Shown here: positions 39,532 through 48,618 of the stretch, piece by piece
How the letters are laid out: each line of letters opens with the position of its first letter
How positions within the stretch are numbered: the first letter of the stretch is position 1
NCBI GenBank assembly: GCA_026770025.1
Contig: JAMXDE010000008.1
Span: 2,951,036-3,015,035 of the forward strand
Direction: 5' to 3'
Source: Craspedostauros australis
Lineage: Eukaryota; Bacillariophyta; Bacillariophyceae; Mastogloiales; Achnanthaceae
Length of the DNA stretch: 64,000 nt
Translations under genes and position numbers: made by a program
The notes under the pieces: generated by a model
What the model was told of the DNA's origin: nothing
Seen by the model: only the letters and a program-made list of their open reading frames with translations
Databases searched by the model: none

Positions 39532-41304
39532 TCAGCCAACAGTGGCATCCTTGTGGCTGAAATGAGAATGCAGGCCGCAAGGGACGGCGTGCGGCAATTC
39601 GATGGCCGTGATCGGCCCTTGCTCCATGCGGTCGCCATCCAGCACCAGCAGCTGCGACCGTGATGGGTTGGCATCTTCGTCCGCCGCCTTGGTGATGATC
39701 ACAGTGACGTACTCCCTTCCATCCGCGCCATTCACGACGGAAGGTTCGGAGACCGCGTACCAATCCTTGGGTGCGACGAACCTGCCAATCACACCGCCCT
39801 TCGATGCGGACTCGGTGTCTTTCAGTGTCATCTTCACGATGCCTTTGAGCAAGATGCCTTCACCCGGGGTTTTCACGCTCGTCATCGGACCACCGATCGA
39901 CATGACGTCGGCGCAGTACGCGTGGTCGCACGCACGGCCCTTGAAGTCATCGTTGATGGCAGGAAATTCAATGAGCTGCTTCGCATTCAACCAGCCTTCC
40001 TCGACGCTGCCGTCCATCGCATCCATCGTCCATTCGTACAGGAATGCGGTCGAATAGTCTGTGAGGAAGCTGCGGTCGGTGCGGGGTTCGCTGCGTTGCG
40101 CATGCAGCACGACCTTGCCATCATCCGTTTCGAACGCATTGACGGTATGCAGCACAACGCCCGGTTCTACTTCAAACCAGCGCGTTGGCTCATTGCCGTA
40201 CCGTGAGACGAGGCCGATGCGCGCTCCATGCTCCGGCTCGTACTCGACGGGAAACTTGTTCTGCAACAGCATGCGCTCTGGGCGCACGGTCAGCGGAAAG
40301 TCCAGCACCAGCACGTAGTTCTCCGTGATCGCGCTGTCGTGCAACATGACGTTGCATTTCAGATCAGTCAATGGAATGCTGCGCTTCAACTGCCAGTCTT
40401 TTTCGAAGATATCCACGCGACCGAACGAAGAATCGGCGAAGGAATAGCTCACGTGGATGCGCTCGCCGGTGGTTGAACATGTATGACCGTGCGCGCTCAA
40501 GGCACCGCCTGTGATCAGGCTGTCATTCGGGATGGCACCGTCCAGGTCGACTCCTGCTTTGATGGTGGTGATGGATCCGTCGTCGTTGATGCAGAACCCG
40601 GTCGATTTGCACTGCTCCATCATGGCCAGCAACCGACCGCCCATCTCACCAATCCCAGTGTTGCACGTGTCCTTCTGACATGGCAGCGTCTTCAGGTTGA
40701 TGACGTTCTGCGCCAGCGACTTCAGCATTGGAATTCCTTGAGGGGCCGCTCCCAGCGTCCCGGCGTACGTCTTGCCGGTCAAGGCTTCCCTCTGCCGTCC
40801 CTGCGTATCCACGTACGTCGCCGAATACGTGCTGGGCTTGCCTGGCTGCAATCCAACGCAATGGATCATGCCATCTCCGTCCAAAAATCCGTCGTTTGGG
40901 CCGGCGCCGTTAGGACCAATGCGGAGCTGATGCCCGACCGGAAAGTCCTTTGGGAGATCGCTCGTGCACGCGGATCCGTACAGCTGCTTCATGTCGCTTG
41001 GTTCGGTGCACAGTTCTGCGACGGGGGACTCCTCCACTGGAAGGAATAGCTTGTTCAGGGCGTAGTTGTTGTGTCGACTTCTGGCCTCCACCTCGGCATC
41101 CTGTCGCAGGTACCGGGTCCTTTCCTCTGTTGGGTACAAGGTATGGTGCGGCACGAAGGTCCTGCGCATCGCGGGGTCGGTCATTCTGCCAATCGATGGA
41201 AGGGTGATGGTTGATAGCGATTCTGCGGTTTTGCACCAATATGCCATCGCCACGAAAGCAAAATGGGTGGCAACTGCCTTGTTGCGTTTGGTGGAAGGAT
41301 TCAT
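39532..41304 (-). CDS. Carotenoid cleavage oxygenase (RPE65/CCD family)
   Basis: A 590-residue protein with the four iron-binding histidines of the family in order: His272 (SAHGHT), His322 (MLHDSAITENY), His386 (LHTVNAFE) and His579 (CGLHSHF). Upstream are FPVGHQLRIGPN and FLDGDGMIHCV, the family's N-terminal blade. These enzymes cut carotenoids or related polyenes with oxygen to give apocarotenoids; some members act on stilbenes. The N terminus (MNPSTKRNKAVATHFAFVAMAYW) has a weak hydrophobic signal, so entry into the secretory system or plastid is possible but unproven. A retrotransposon LTR lies 244 bp upstream of the start, in the same orientation, and may affect expression. The length is normal for the family. 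Confidence 0.93.
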   Translation of the reverse strand: MNPSTKRNKAVATHFAFVAMAYWCKTAESLSTITLPSIGRMTDPAMRRTFVPHHTLYPTEERTRYLRQDAEVEARSRHNNYALNKLFLPVEESPVAELCTEPSDMKQLYGSACTSDLPKDFPVGHQLRIGPNGAGPNDGFLDGDGMIHCVGLQPGKPSTYSATYVDTQGRQREALTGKTYAGTLGAAPQGIPMLKSLAQNVINLKTLPCQKDTCNTGIGEMGGRLLAMMEQCKSTGFCINDDGSITTIKAGVDLDGAIPNDSLITGGALSAHGHTCSTTGERIHVSYSFADSSFGRVDIFEKDWQLKRSIPLTDLKCNVMLHDSAITENYVLVLDFPLTVRPERMLLQNKFPVEYEPEHGARIGLVSRYGNEPTRWFEVEPGVVLHTVNAFETDDGKVVLHAQRSEPRTDRSFLTDYSTAFLYEWTMDAMDGSVEEGWLNAKQLIEFPAINDDFKGRACDHAYCADVMSIGGPMTSVKTPGEGILLKGIVKMTLKDTESASKGGVIGRFVAPKDWYAVSEPSVVNGADGREYVTVIITKAADEDANPSRSQLLVLDGDRMEQGPITAIELPHAVPCGLHSHFSHKDATVG

Positions 41305-41547
41305 GTCGATGGACGTGTTGTAGCCGTGCTGTGATGCAGTATGCTCTGCAGGCGAGTAGAATAATATAATGTGAGTATAGGACGATTTACGAGTAGATTG
41401 TATTCCTGTGCTTCAGATTATGACTCCTGACACGACTATCGTATCGCGGAGTGTCTAAGCGAGCAGTTTCTGCGCACATGGGCACATAGTATGGTATGCG
41501 GTCCTGGTTCGTGACCGCTTCTGCATTTTGTCTTGGTTGGGTTCCGT

Positions 41548-41722
41548 CAAGTTACGACACACGTGAAACCGATTTAGAGTGAAAAAGAGTAAAGATGCAG
41601 ATTATGAGTCTTGTCGATGTCGTATGCGTCAGTGCAGTTGTCTGATTGCTGTGTTGTGCATGATTGGTAGTGGCGGCTATCGTGTAACGCCGTTTCAACG
41701 GTTTCATACATATCCCGGTTTG
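41548..41722 (-). repeat. 3' LTR of the CoDi-like element
   Basis: 175 bp, identical by eye to 47769-47943. The ends read CAAGTT...GGTTTG on the plus strand, a short inverted CAA/TTG terminus instead of the usual TG...CA. It faces the carotenoid-oxygenase gene. Confidence 0.9.
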
Positions 41723-41893
41723 GTCCCCTCGATGCGCGGTGGCTGTGCTAGCCGTCGTATCGTCACATTTTGGTTGCATTCGGGATGTACCTGCTGCATG
41801 CCCCACATGTGGACACCACAGGGCGCTCATCCCACCAGTCATAGGCAGAGCCCATGACCGACCACCCATGGGTACTGTCGCGCAGCGCCGAGG

Positions 41894-44800
41894 TCAGAAG
41901 AGGACCCGTTGTGCTTGTTCTTTTCGTCTCGGTCCTTGTTGTTGTTTCGTGAGCATGTCGGACAGATTGGTATCCGATGGTTCATGTTGGACCACCAGGA
42001 TGCCCGCGGCGATGCTTTCTCGGACGAAATGGTATGCGATGGCATTGGCTTTCTTCCGCAATTGTGATTCTGGTAGTGAGGAATTGTATACCACACTCTG
42101 ATTGTCGACCCGTACGTCCGCCGGGCCATCCAGTGGAATGCCCATCATGCGAAGCTTGTATCTCATGCCGATGATGATTTCGGTTGCGACCTTGAGTGCT
42201 GTGAACTCGCTGCCGAATGTGGATGTCTCAATGCTGTTCTGTTTCTTGCTGTACCACAGTATCGGTGATGTATTCAAGAATAAAAGCACACCAGTGCGTG
42301 AACGTCGCGTGACGCGGTCACCTGCATGATCAGCATCAACAAAACATGTCATTTGAACCTCCTTCCCGCGCGGCGATGGCATGTCAGCAGGCAATTGCTC
42401 ATGAGCATCAGGGTAGAAATCGTTCCAGTTGGGTTGCATCACAGGCGGTTTGTCAATGTATGCATCGTCAAAAACAAGGCGAGAACGATCGTGAGATTTG
42501 AGGTATGCGAACATATGAAAGAGAGCATGCAAGTGACCAATTCGTGGCGCAACACAGTACGATGCCATCATTGAGGTCTCGCAGCAAATGTCGATTCGTC
42601 CAAGCTCCACAGTCCAACGCAGTATACCAATGAGTTGCTGGTAGAATGTCATTTGTTCGGAGTCACACAATTGTGATCCATCCAATTCCGGTCGGTACTT
42701 GTTCGGTAGGACGCTGGGTGCTTTCGTCTTGAGCCTCAGATTGTGGTCGGTGAGATATTTGGTGACAATCTTGAGAGCGGACTTGATGTATTCTTGTGAG
42801 CCCATGCTCCATTTGGGGCGTGACGGATCGGCAGTGAGGTGAAATTGTGAGATGGTCGATCCAAGATATGTTGTAGGCGGGCCAATGGAACTCGGTTTGA
42901 GGAAAAAGTGTGAGTCAATCGCATCAAGGATGCGTCGTGGTTGTTTGGATACAGCGAGAATGTCGTCGGTGTACACGAGCACGTATTCGTAATATTCTGA
43001 CCCATCGCTCGCAACTGCAGGCTTCATCCAGACGTCGCTGTCGGCACGACAGGATGTGAATCCCAACGAATCGCGCAGTGTCTCTGCTAAGTGTGCTCTC
43101 CATGCTGCTCCACTCGACTTCAATCCGTATAGGGCCCGACAAATGATTGCGATCTTCCCCTGGTCGGATCCAAACTCGGGACCGCATCGTGTGTATATGC
43201 GTTCTCGACATGGAGCATTGAGATATGCATTCTGAACATCTGCGGCAAGAATGTCCAGGTCATTGAGTGCGGCGATCAAGAACGCAATGCGTACGCTTTC
43301 GCGTGACACCACACTTGCGTATGTGATTGTTGCAGGTGCTTCCGTCATGTGTCCCCCAGCGACAAGTCGCGCCTTTCTTGTGAGGTCCACCTTGACGGCG
43401 AATATCATGTGGCATTCCATGTATTGGTAGCCCACGGGGTCGGGAGTGTCCAGTTCCTTGATATCAAACGCTGGTCGCACGGCCTTCATTTCTTTCGCAA
43501 TAGCTTGTCGCCACAGATCCGTGCCTGTAGCCGCGTCGATTGCGAGTGCGTGGCGCACTGACGTAGGGAGCTCCACGCCGAACATCTCATTCTTTCGGAC
43601 GTGTCGCCGCTTCGTTGCCATGATGATGCGTTGTCGTTTGCGTAGGGTGTGTGGTACCCACCACTTGAATGCGGGTTCGTTGACGAGCTTGTTGTCTGCA
43701 GCGTATTCGGCAACGCGTACGGGGTCGGCTTCTTTTGCGTCGCGTAGGTGGATCCAGGATGTGGACCCGTCCTTCCATCGGATGCAGAGCTTCCAGCCTT
43801 TTGTGGATTTGGAATGGGGAGAAGGAGAAGAAACAGAGGGCAAGCGTTTGTGGTCGATGATTTCATCCATCAGCATAGTTGTATATCCGTCGTCGTCAAT
43901 GCGCGCGTAGATGTTCTCTGCGATTTGATTGGCGCTGAACACCTCGTGGTGTCCATCAATGAATTCGACTTCGTATTGGGCGGTGTCAAGCATAGGATTC
44001 GGATGAGAGCGGCCGATGAGGTTGCCTTCTGTGTCTCGTTTGCGTTGTTTGACTGTTCCATGTTGCATTTCGTCCCCTGTCGGCAGAATGACCTTGGTTG
44101 CAATGTATTTGTCGAAGGTGGCACTATCGACATCGTCTGGCTCCACGATTGGTTCCAGTGGTTCGGTGTTCTGTAGGATGGCGATGTCTGCTGTAGTATC
44201 GTCAACGTCGTCGCCGTCGTCGTCAATTGTGATGCCCTCCATTCGTTGCTTCCATTTGGATCGAAGTGTGTCCATGAATTCATTGCATTTGTGTGTGATG
44301 ACGTCGCTGTGTGTATCGTCGTGAGAGAGAGGCAAAACAGAGGATTTGGAGACAACAACGCCATTGGCAGTGAGGATGTACGAGCACATTGCATCACCAA
44401 CAGAACGACTTGGTCCAAGGTATCGACCAAGCTGCTTGACGTTCATGGATGCGTCTTGAATGTTGATATACCACACAAAGTCAAACCAGCCGAATTCAGC
44501 AATGTGAGAGATGTCAGCAGTGTCACCGGACAAGATGGTGGCCGGTGTCTCGCCGTGAAGATCATGAATGGCGAGTGCAGTGTGACTGCGTATCTCGGCA
44601 CAGTACTCGAAGCAGTAGTCCCACAAATACTCTGGTGTATCGGTCGAGGTCATCAGCCGTCGATAGTGGCGCCGAAGCTCACGAATGGTTGCTTCTGCTT
44701 TGTTCTGATTGTGGATGTATGCTTCGATCGGTCGGATGGAAACTTGTGCTTTGTGTAGTTTGCGACGGAATTCGCCAGCGACGAGCTCCTTGGCATTGTC

Positions 44801-45760
44801 AGGAATGATGGTGTGTGGGATGCCATGATCACGAAACAGTTCGTCGAGTGTGCGATGTGCTTCCTTACGTTCCGCCATTGGGTACACCCGGACCCAGTGA
44901 AACGGTGTACAGTAGATCATGGCGCATTTGTTGCCACGAATCGACTTGGTCTTCGCGTGCATGGTGTCGGCATAGAGTTGGGTGTTAAGTCGACGGTATC
45001 GTAGTTGCATGGCATATGGGTTGAGACGACGTGTGCCTGATGAATGTCGGAAGTCACGAATGGCCAGTTGTGTTGTTGCGTCAAGGGTACGTGATGCAGC
45101 TTCTGTCCCAATGCGCCAGCGTTGTGCGAGGATGTCGGGTGTGGTAGTCCCCTTTCGATTGGATGTGTGTGTGCCATGGATGTTGAGGGACGATATGGTT
45201 CGTTGTGATGAAAGAGACGCTCGGATGGCGTCTTCGTCGTCCCCTGACGACCACTGGGATGGGTCCCATGTGGCCTCTTGTGTCATCATGACATGGATGC
45301 AGTCGCGATCGGATTGGATTTCTTGTTGTGTTGGCTTCCTCATGGGGAAGTAAGATACAGTGCCTTGCAATCGTAGAGGAATGTATAGGTCGTCGTCGGA
45401 TGAGACCATAGAGTGGTCTTCCGGTTTCCGTTCGTGCTCTTTGATCATGAGCAGAGGAACATCATTCACGACTATACCCGCAGCCCTCATTTGATTGGGG
45501 CACAACAAAGGATGTTCAAGACGAGGAAAGTAGATCGATTGTGGAAAGAAAAGGATGAATGTTTGATATGTAATTGGATCATCGTATGCTATCGCAGCTG
45601 TGACGATTGGTGCATTATCGATGGACCCAAGTGAGTCGATAAAAGGGGTTGCAGTGACGGTTTGATCGGTCTGATGCACGATGTACGCAGTGTCACCAAA
45701 ACAACAAGTATCCGCGTGTGAGTCGAGCTCTGCCCGTGGAGTATCAGATGGCAGAGACAT
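41894..45760 (-). CDS. Pol polyprotein (protease, integrase, RT, RNase H) of the CoDi-like element
   Basis: 1288 residues from the first ATG; the same frame is open back to the gag TGA at 45799. The protease motif is LDSHADTCCFG, a His in place of the usual Gly, which I associate with diatom copia elements. The integrase core has YADTMHA, PDNAKEL and NKAEATIRELRR (D, D, E). The RT has KARLVAGGH, ADVQNAYLNAP, ALYGLKSSGAAWR and YTDDIL. RNase H has CFVDADHAGD, SIETSTFGSEF and VDNQSVV. It ends LTKQQQGPRRKEQ near the 3' LTR. No internal frameshift or stop was seen, so the enzyme set looks usable. Expression probably depends on how the preceding TGA is passed. Confidence 0.95.
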   Translation of the reverse strand: MSLPSDTPRAELDSHADTCCFGDTAYIVHQTDQTVTATPFIDSLGSIDNAPIVTAAIAYDDPITYQTFILFFPQSIYFPRLEHPLLCPNQMRAAGIVVNDVPLLMIKEHERKPEDHSMVSSDDDLYIPLRLQGTVSYFPMRKPTQQEIQSDRDCIHVMMTQEATWDPSQWSSGDDEDAIRASLSSQRTISSLNIHGTHTSNRKGTTTPDILAQRWRIGTEAASRTLDATTQLAIRDFRHSSGTRRLNPYAMQLRYRRLNTQLYADTMHAKTKSIRGNKCAMIYCTPFHWVRVYPMAERKEAHRTLDELFRDHGIPHTIIPDNAKELVAGEFRRKLHKAQVSIRPIEAYIHNQNKAEATIRELRRHYRRLMTSTDTPEYLWDYCFEYCAEIRSHTALAIHDLHGETPATILSGDTADISHIAEFGWFDFVWYINIQDASMNVKQLGRYLGPSRSVGDAMCSYILTANGVVVSKSSVLPLSHDDTHSDVITHKCNEFMDTLRSKWKQRMEGITIDDDGDDVDDTTADIAILQNTEPLEPIVEPDDVDSATFDKYIATKVILPTGDEMQHGTVKQRKRDTEGNLIGRSHPNPMLDTAQYEVEFIDGHHEVFSANQIAENIYARIDDDGYTTMLMDEIIDHKRLPSVSSPSPHSKSTKGWKLCIRWKDGSTSWIHLRDAKEADPVRVAEYAADNKLVNEPAFKWWVPHTLRKRQRIIMATKRRHVRKNEMFGVELPTSVRHALAIDAATGTDLWRQAIAKEMKAVRPAFDIKELDTPDPVGYQYMECHMIFAVKVDLTRKARLVAGGHMTEAPATITYASVVSRESVRIAFLIAALNDLDILAADVQNAYLNAPCRERIYTRCGPEFGSDQGKIAIICRALYGLKSSGAAWRAHLAETLRDSLGFTSCRADSDVWMKPAVASDGSEYYEYVLVYTDDILAVSKQPRRILDAIDSHFFLKPSSIGPPTTYLGSTISQFHLTADPSRPKWSMGSQEYIKSALKIVTKYLTDHNLRLKTKAPSVLPNKYRPELDGSQLCDSEQMTFYQQLIGILRWTVELGRIDICCETSMMASYCVAPRIGHLHALFHMFAYLKSHDRSRLVFDDAYIDKPPVMQPNWNDFYPDAHEQLPADMPSPRGKEVQMTCFVDADHAGDRVTRRSRTGVLLFLNTSPILWYSKKQNSIETSTFGSEFTALKVATEIIIGMRYKLRMMGIPLDGPADVRVDNQSVVYNSSLPESQLRKKANAIAYHFVRESIAAGILVVQHEPSDTNLSDMLTKQQQGPRRKEQAQRVLF

Positions 45761-45796
45761 GCTGACGGACGTGAGCCGCCGAGTGCGACTTTGTGG

Positions 45797-47290
45797 TCAG
45801 GAACGTCCTTGTTGGTTGCGACGAGTAGCCATGCTGCCGATTCCAGCCTGATTGTTGGTGCCAGACGGACTACCGCCTTGGTGAGTAGCATCAGTTGGCC
45901 CGTAATGGCCAGCCGTCTCTTCATGCGGACGTTTGGATGGCGTGCTCCTGCCCACCGACATGACCCCACGGCGTTTGTCTCGTTCAGCACGCATCTCAAG
46001 CGCCTTGCTCTTCTGTGCGGATGACATGACCGACCATTCGTCGGGTGAGTAGTGGCGATCAGTGATGACCATGTTCGGGTCGTATTTCTTGGGTTTGCCT
46101 TGACCTCCGCGACCACCCTTGCTTGGTGTTCCGTTGCGATTGCCACGACCGCCTTTACCACGGTCCATCGATCCAATAGAGCGTCTGGGTGATGCGATTT
46201 GCTTGTGGTCAATGACTTCGCTCAGGACATTGATAGCTCCGGGCAAGTCTTCACGAAGAGCTTCGTTGATCTTGATGGCAACACATGCACTGTCAAGACG
46301 AGAGTCACGGATACCATCGAGGAAGTGGCGCACTTTCGCCGCGTTCACAAGTGGTTCACCGCATCGTGCCATGTCTTCGAATGCGCCTTTCATGATCTGT
46401 GCGTATCGTTCAAAAGTGAATTGACGTGATTTGCCATCATAGAAGCTCGTTGCAATTGTCTTGGATGCTGCTGCCTTGGTACGAGCCTGAAACGAGTCAC
46501 CATGGTAATGCTCCTTGAGTGCGATGAACGCTGCACGACCATTGCGTGCGCGCTCGAAGCCTTGGACCCAAGCCCATGCGGGTCCGCCGTGAGTGACATG
46601 GCGAACAACCTGCCACACTTTCGCGTTGTCAGCATCGTAGCGGATGCCTTCATGGATTGCACGATCGATCAGCTCCTCCTTCATGGTAGGTACACCAAAC
46701 CCATCATTGATGGCCGGTGTGCGGTCTTCAGGTTTGCGTGAATCCTCACGGATCACATAGGAAAGTGGAGTGTCGAGTGCACCATGTGTGTTCTCCAAGT
46801 AGTTCTGAATGTCTTCGAGGCTGTCACGGACACGGTCCACTTTGACCAGCCGTTCTGGCATGTCCATCTCGGTTTCCTCCTTGATGCGTTGTTCTTCGAG
46901 AAAGAGCTCCCACAGCGCAACGAGGCGATCCATGGGCGCCTCTGCTGCTGTGAAGGGGCGTTGAATACGTTGGAAGTGGAATCGTGCATAGCGAAGTTGG
47001 CGCAGCTTCGTTTCATGAACCCAACTAACGCTGATGCCTGGATCCTTGATTTGCGGTGGTATGTTGCCCTTGGCGCCTGCCTTGTATGCGGGGTTTTCAA
47101 TGAACCCGCTACCGTCACAGATGCGCTTGCACAGGGCAGTAACGCCTTTGTCTGTAATGGAGAGAAAATCATCGAATTTGGTCAAGCCTTGATCCTCCAA
47201 AGCGTCGACGATGTCATCATCGGGAAAGCTGAGTACGTTCTTGCAGTAGTCACGTATCTCATTGGCGTTGGGATTTGCAGCGGCCGCCAT
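45797..47290 (-). CDS. Gag protein of the CoDi-like element
   Basis: 497 residues from the ATG at 47290 (MAAAANPNANEIRDYCKN); 60 more in-frame residues upstream, from 47470, are leader. The N-terminal half is a helical capsid-like region (LSFPDDDIVDALEDQGL; a long Glu/Arg helix), with MDRLVALWELFLEEQR and AFEDMARCGEPLVNAAKVRHF. The C-terminal part has no CCHC knuckle. Instead it is Gly/Arg/Lys-rich (about nucleotides 46170-46090), which may bind RNA. The stop is TGA (45799-45797), and pol continues in the same frame immediately after. Confidence 0.85.
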   Translation of the reverse strand: MAAAANPNANEIRDYCKNVLSFPDDDIVDALEDQGLTKFDDFLSITDKGVTALCKRICDGSGFIENPAYKAGAKGNIPPQIKDPGISVSWVHETKLRQLRYARFHFQRIQRPFTAAEAPMDRLVALWELFLEEQRIKEETEMDMPERLVKVDRVRDSLEDIQNYLENTHGALDTPLSYVIREDSRKPEDRTPAINDGFGVPTMKEELIDRAIHEGIRYDADNAKVWQVVRHVTHGGPAWAWVQGFERARNGRAAFIALKEHYHGDSFQARTKAAASKTIATSFYDGKSRQFTFERYAQIMKGAFEDMARCGEPLVNAAKVRHFLDGIRDSRLDSACVAIKINEALREDLPGAINVLSEVIDHKQIASPRRSIGSMDRGKGGRGNRNGTPSKGGRGGQGKPKKYDPNMVITDRHYSPDEWSVMSSAQKSKALEMRAERDKRRGVMSVGRSTPSKRPHEETAGHYGPTDATHQGGSPSGTNNQAGIGSMATRRNQQGRS

Positions 47291-47768
47291 ATTGCTGATG
47301 TTCGTGTATGATGTTGTTGATGAGGATGAGAGAGAAGTAGTGAAGGGAGAGAGAGATTGTGTTGTCAAGAAAATCACACTGGGACATGGTGTGTTTTCGA
47401 CGTGAAAAAGTGTTTCAACGTGTGTTTTCGTGGTGTCAACCCGCGATGAGAAACACAGACCGGGCAACAAGGCACGCGATCTTTTCGCTGATAGCAGCGT
47501 GTGTCTCAGTAGGGATTTCCGTGTAACCTACGGTCGGTGCGTCCACCGGTGTCATCCAGACCTCGCAATGCGAACGGTAGGATTACATCCCGTTGACGCC
47601 GGTCACTTTGCGTCAACACACCATGGTCAAAGAGGATGCAGCACAGTACAAGCAGTGCCGGCTTGGTGACGGTCCACCCTCGGAGCGGGGTTCCAGTATT
47701 ATCGTCGCCTCTTCAGGCGGTCCCTGCACGCTCGCACATGCCCGCATGAGCGGATGGGTCTGATAAAC
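47291..47768 (-). other. Leader of the CoDi-like element between 5' LTR and gag
   Basis: The 478-bp untranslated leader should hold the primer-binding and packaging signals. The first bases after the LTR on the minus strand, GGTTTATCAGACCC, partly resemble the TGGTATCAGAG site for initiator tRNA-Met. No gene seen. Confidence 0.6.
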
Positions 47769-47943
47769 CAAGTTACGACACACGTGAAACCGATTTAGAG
47801 TGAAAAAGAGTAAAGATGCAGATTATGAGTCTTGTCGATGTCGTATGCGTCAGTGCAGTTGTCTGATTGCTGTGTTGTGCATGATTGGTAGTGGCGGCTA
47901 TCGTGTAACGCCGTTTCAACGGTTTCATACATATCCCGGTTTG
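47769..47943 (-). repeat. 5' LTR of the CoDi-like element
   Basis: 175 bp, identical by eye to 41548-41722. It should contain the element's promoter; I cannot assign a TATA box. Confidence 0.9.
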
Positions 47944-47947
47944 CCGT

Positions 47948-48618
47948 GAAGAATGGTCTTTTGATTTGTCACTTGCACCACGCTCCGCGGTCTTGGCTTC
48001 GAAACTGGTCACCATGACAGGCCCCATGTATACCGGTCACTGTGGAAAAATGTCGCATGTGTTGCTGGCCACCTTCCACGACCTACACCCAAACAGGATT
48101 TCATTCGCCGCAGCGTTGCATGTGTGACTGTCTCTCTGTGTTTGTGGAGAGAGAAGGAACAGCAACATCACACACGAGACAAAAAAGTACACAGGAATAG
48201 TATGCTCCTGTTGGCCTCTCCTGCACTTCAACCCCAGTTTTCTTGAACTAAAAATACAGCATAGCAGAACAGTGAATGGAAAATGTAGAATATTATTATT
48301 GAATAGAATAGATCGTATTCTCTGAAAGAGCATCGCAAGACTATTTCGTACCCTCAAGTACATCGGAGAGATGCTCCAGCAAGGTTTCAAAATGCTAACA
48401 TAGGTTTCTAGAGCTCTGCTTGTGTGGTGGGTGCTGGCAAAATGCCTGTTCTCGCATCTTATGCTATAGCATAAGATGCATTATAGAATATAATACAATA
48501 TCATAATAGTATATTGTGTCATCGCTCGTAAAAACACAGAGAAAGGGTGGTTGGTCCATCCAGCATAATTATTGACAATCATGGGCAAGGGCATTCCTAG
48601 CTCGTACTCGTGGAATTC
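47948..48618. other. Intergenic region downstream of the giant repeat gene
   Basis: Holds the 3' flank of the minus-strand giant gene, including a perfect palindrome at 48454-48479 and AT-rich runs (48270-48310 and 48481-48515). No gene seen. Confidence 0.45.
48454..48479. repeat. Perfect 26-bp palindrome
   Basis: Centred between 48466 and 48467 with no spacer, followed by AT-rich sequence. It lies about 140 bp downstream of the stop codon of the giant gene, so it may act in the 3' UTR or transcript end, or be a chance cruciform. Confidence 0.85.

Larger units (their letters stand above)
41548..47943 (-). mobile_element. Apparently intact Ty1/copia (CoDi-like) LTR retrotransposon, about 6.4 kb
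   Basis: Flanked by 175-bp LTRs (41548-41722 and 47769-47943) that I read as identical, and by a 4-bp direct repeat CCGT (41544-41547 and 47944-47947), the likely target duplication. The gag and pol frames are undamaged apart from one in-frame TGA between them. Domain order protease, integrase, RT, RNase H is that of Ty1/copia. A purine-rich GAGGGGAC sits just inside the 3' LTR (41723-41731, minus strand) as a candidate polypurine tract. Next to the 5' LTR the minus strand reads GGTTTATCAGACCC, a possible primer-binding site. Identical LTRs point to recent insertion. Confidence 0.93.

Noticed and set aside
48037-48390. 117-codon minus-strand frame
   Set aside because: No motif, in AT-rich intergenic DNA between the LTR and the giant gene's 3' end.
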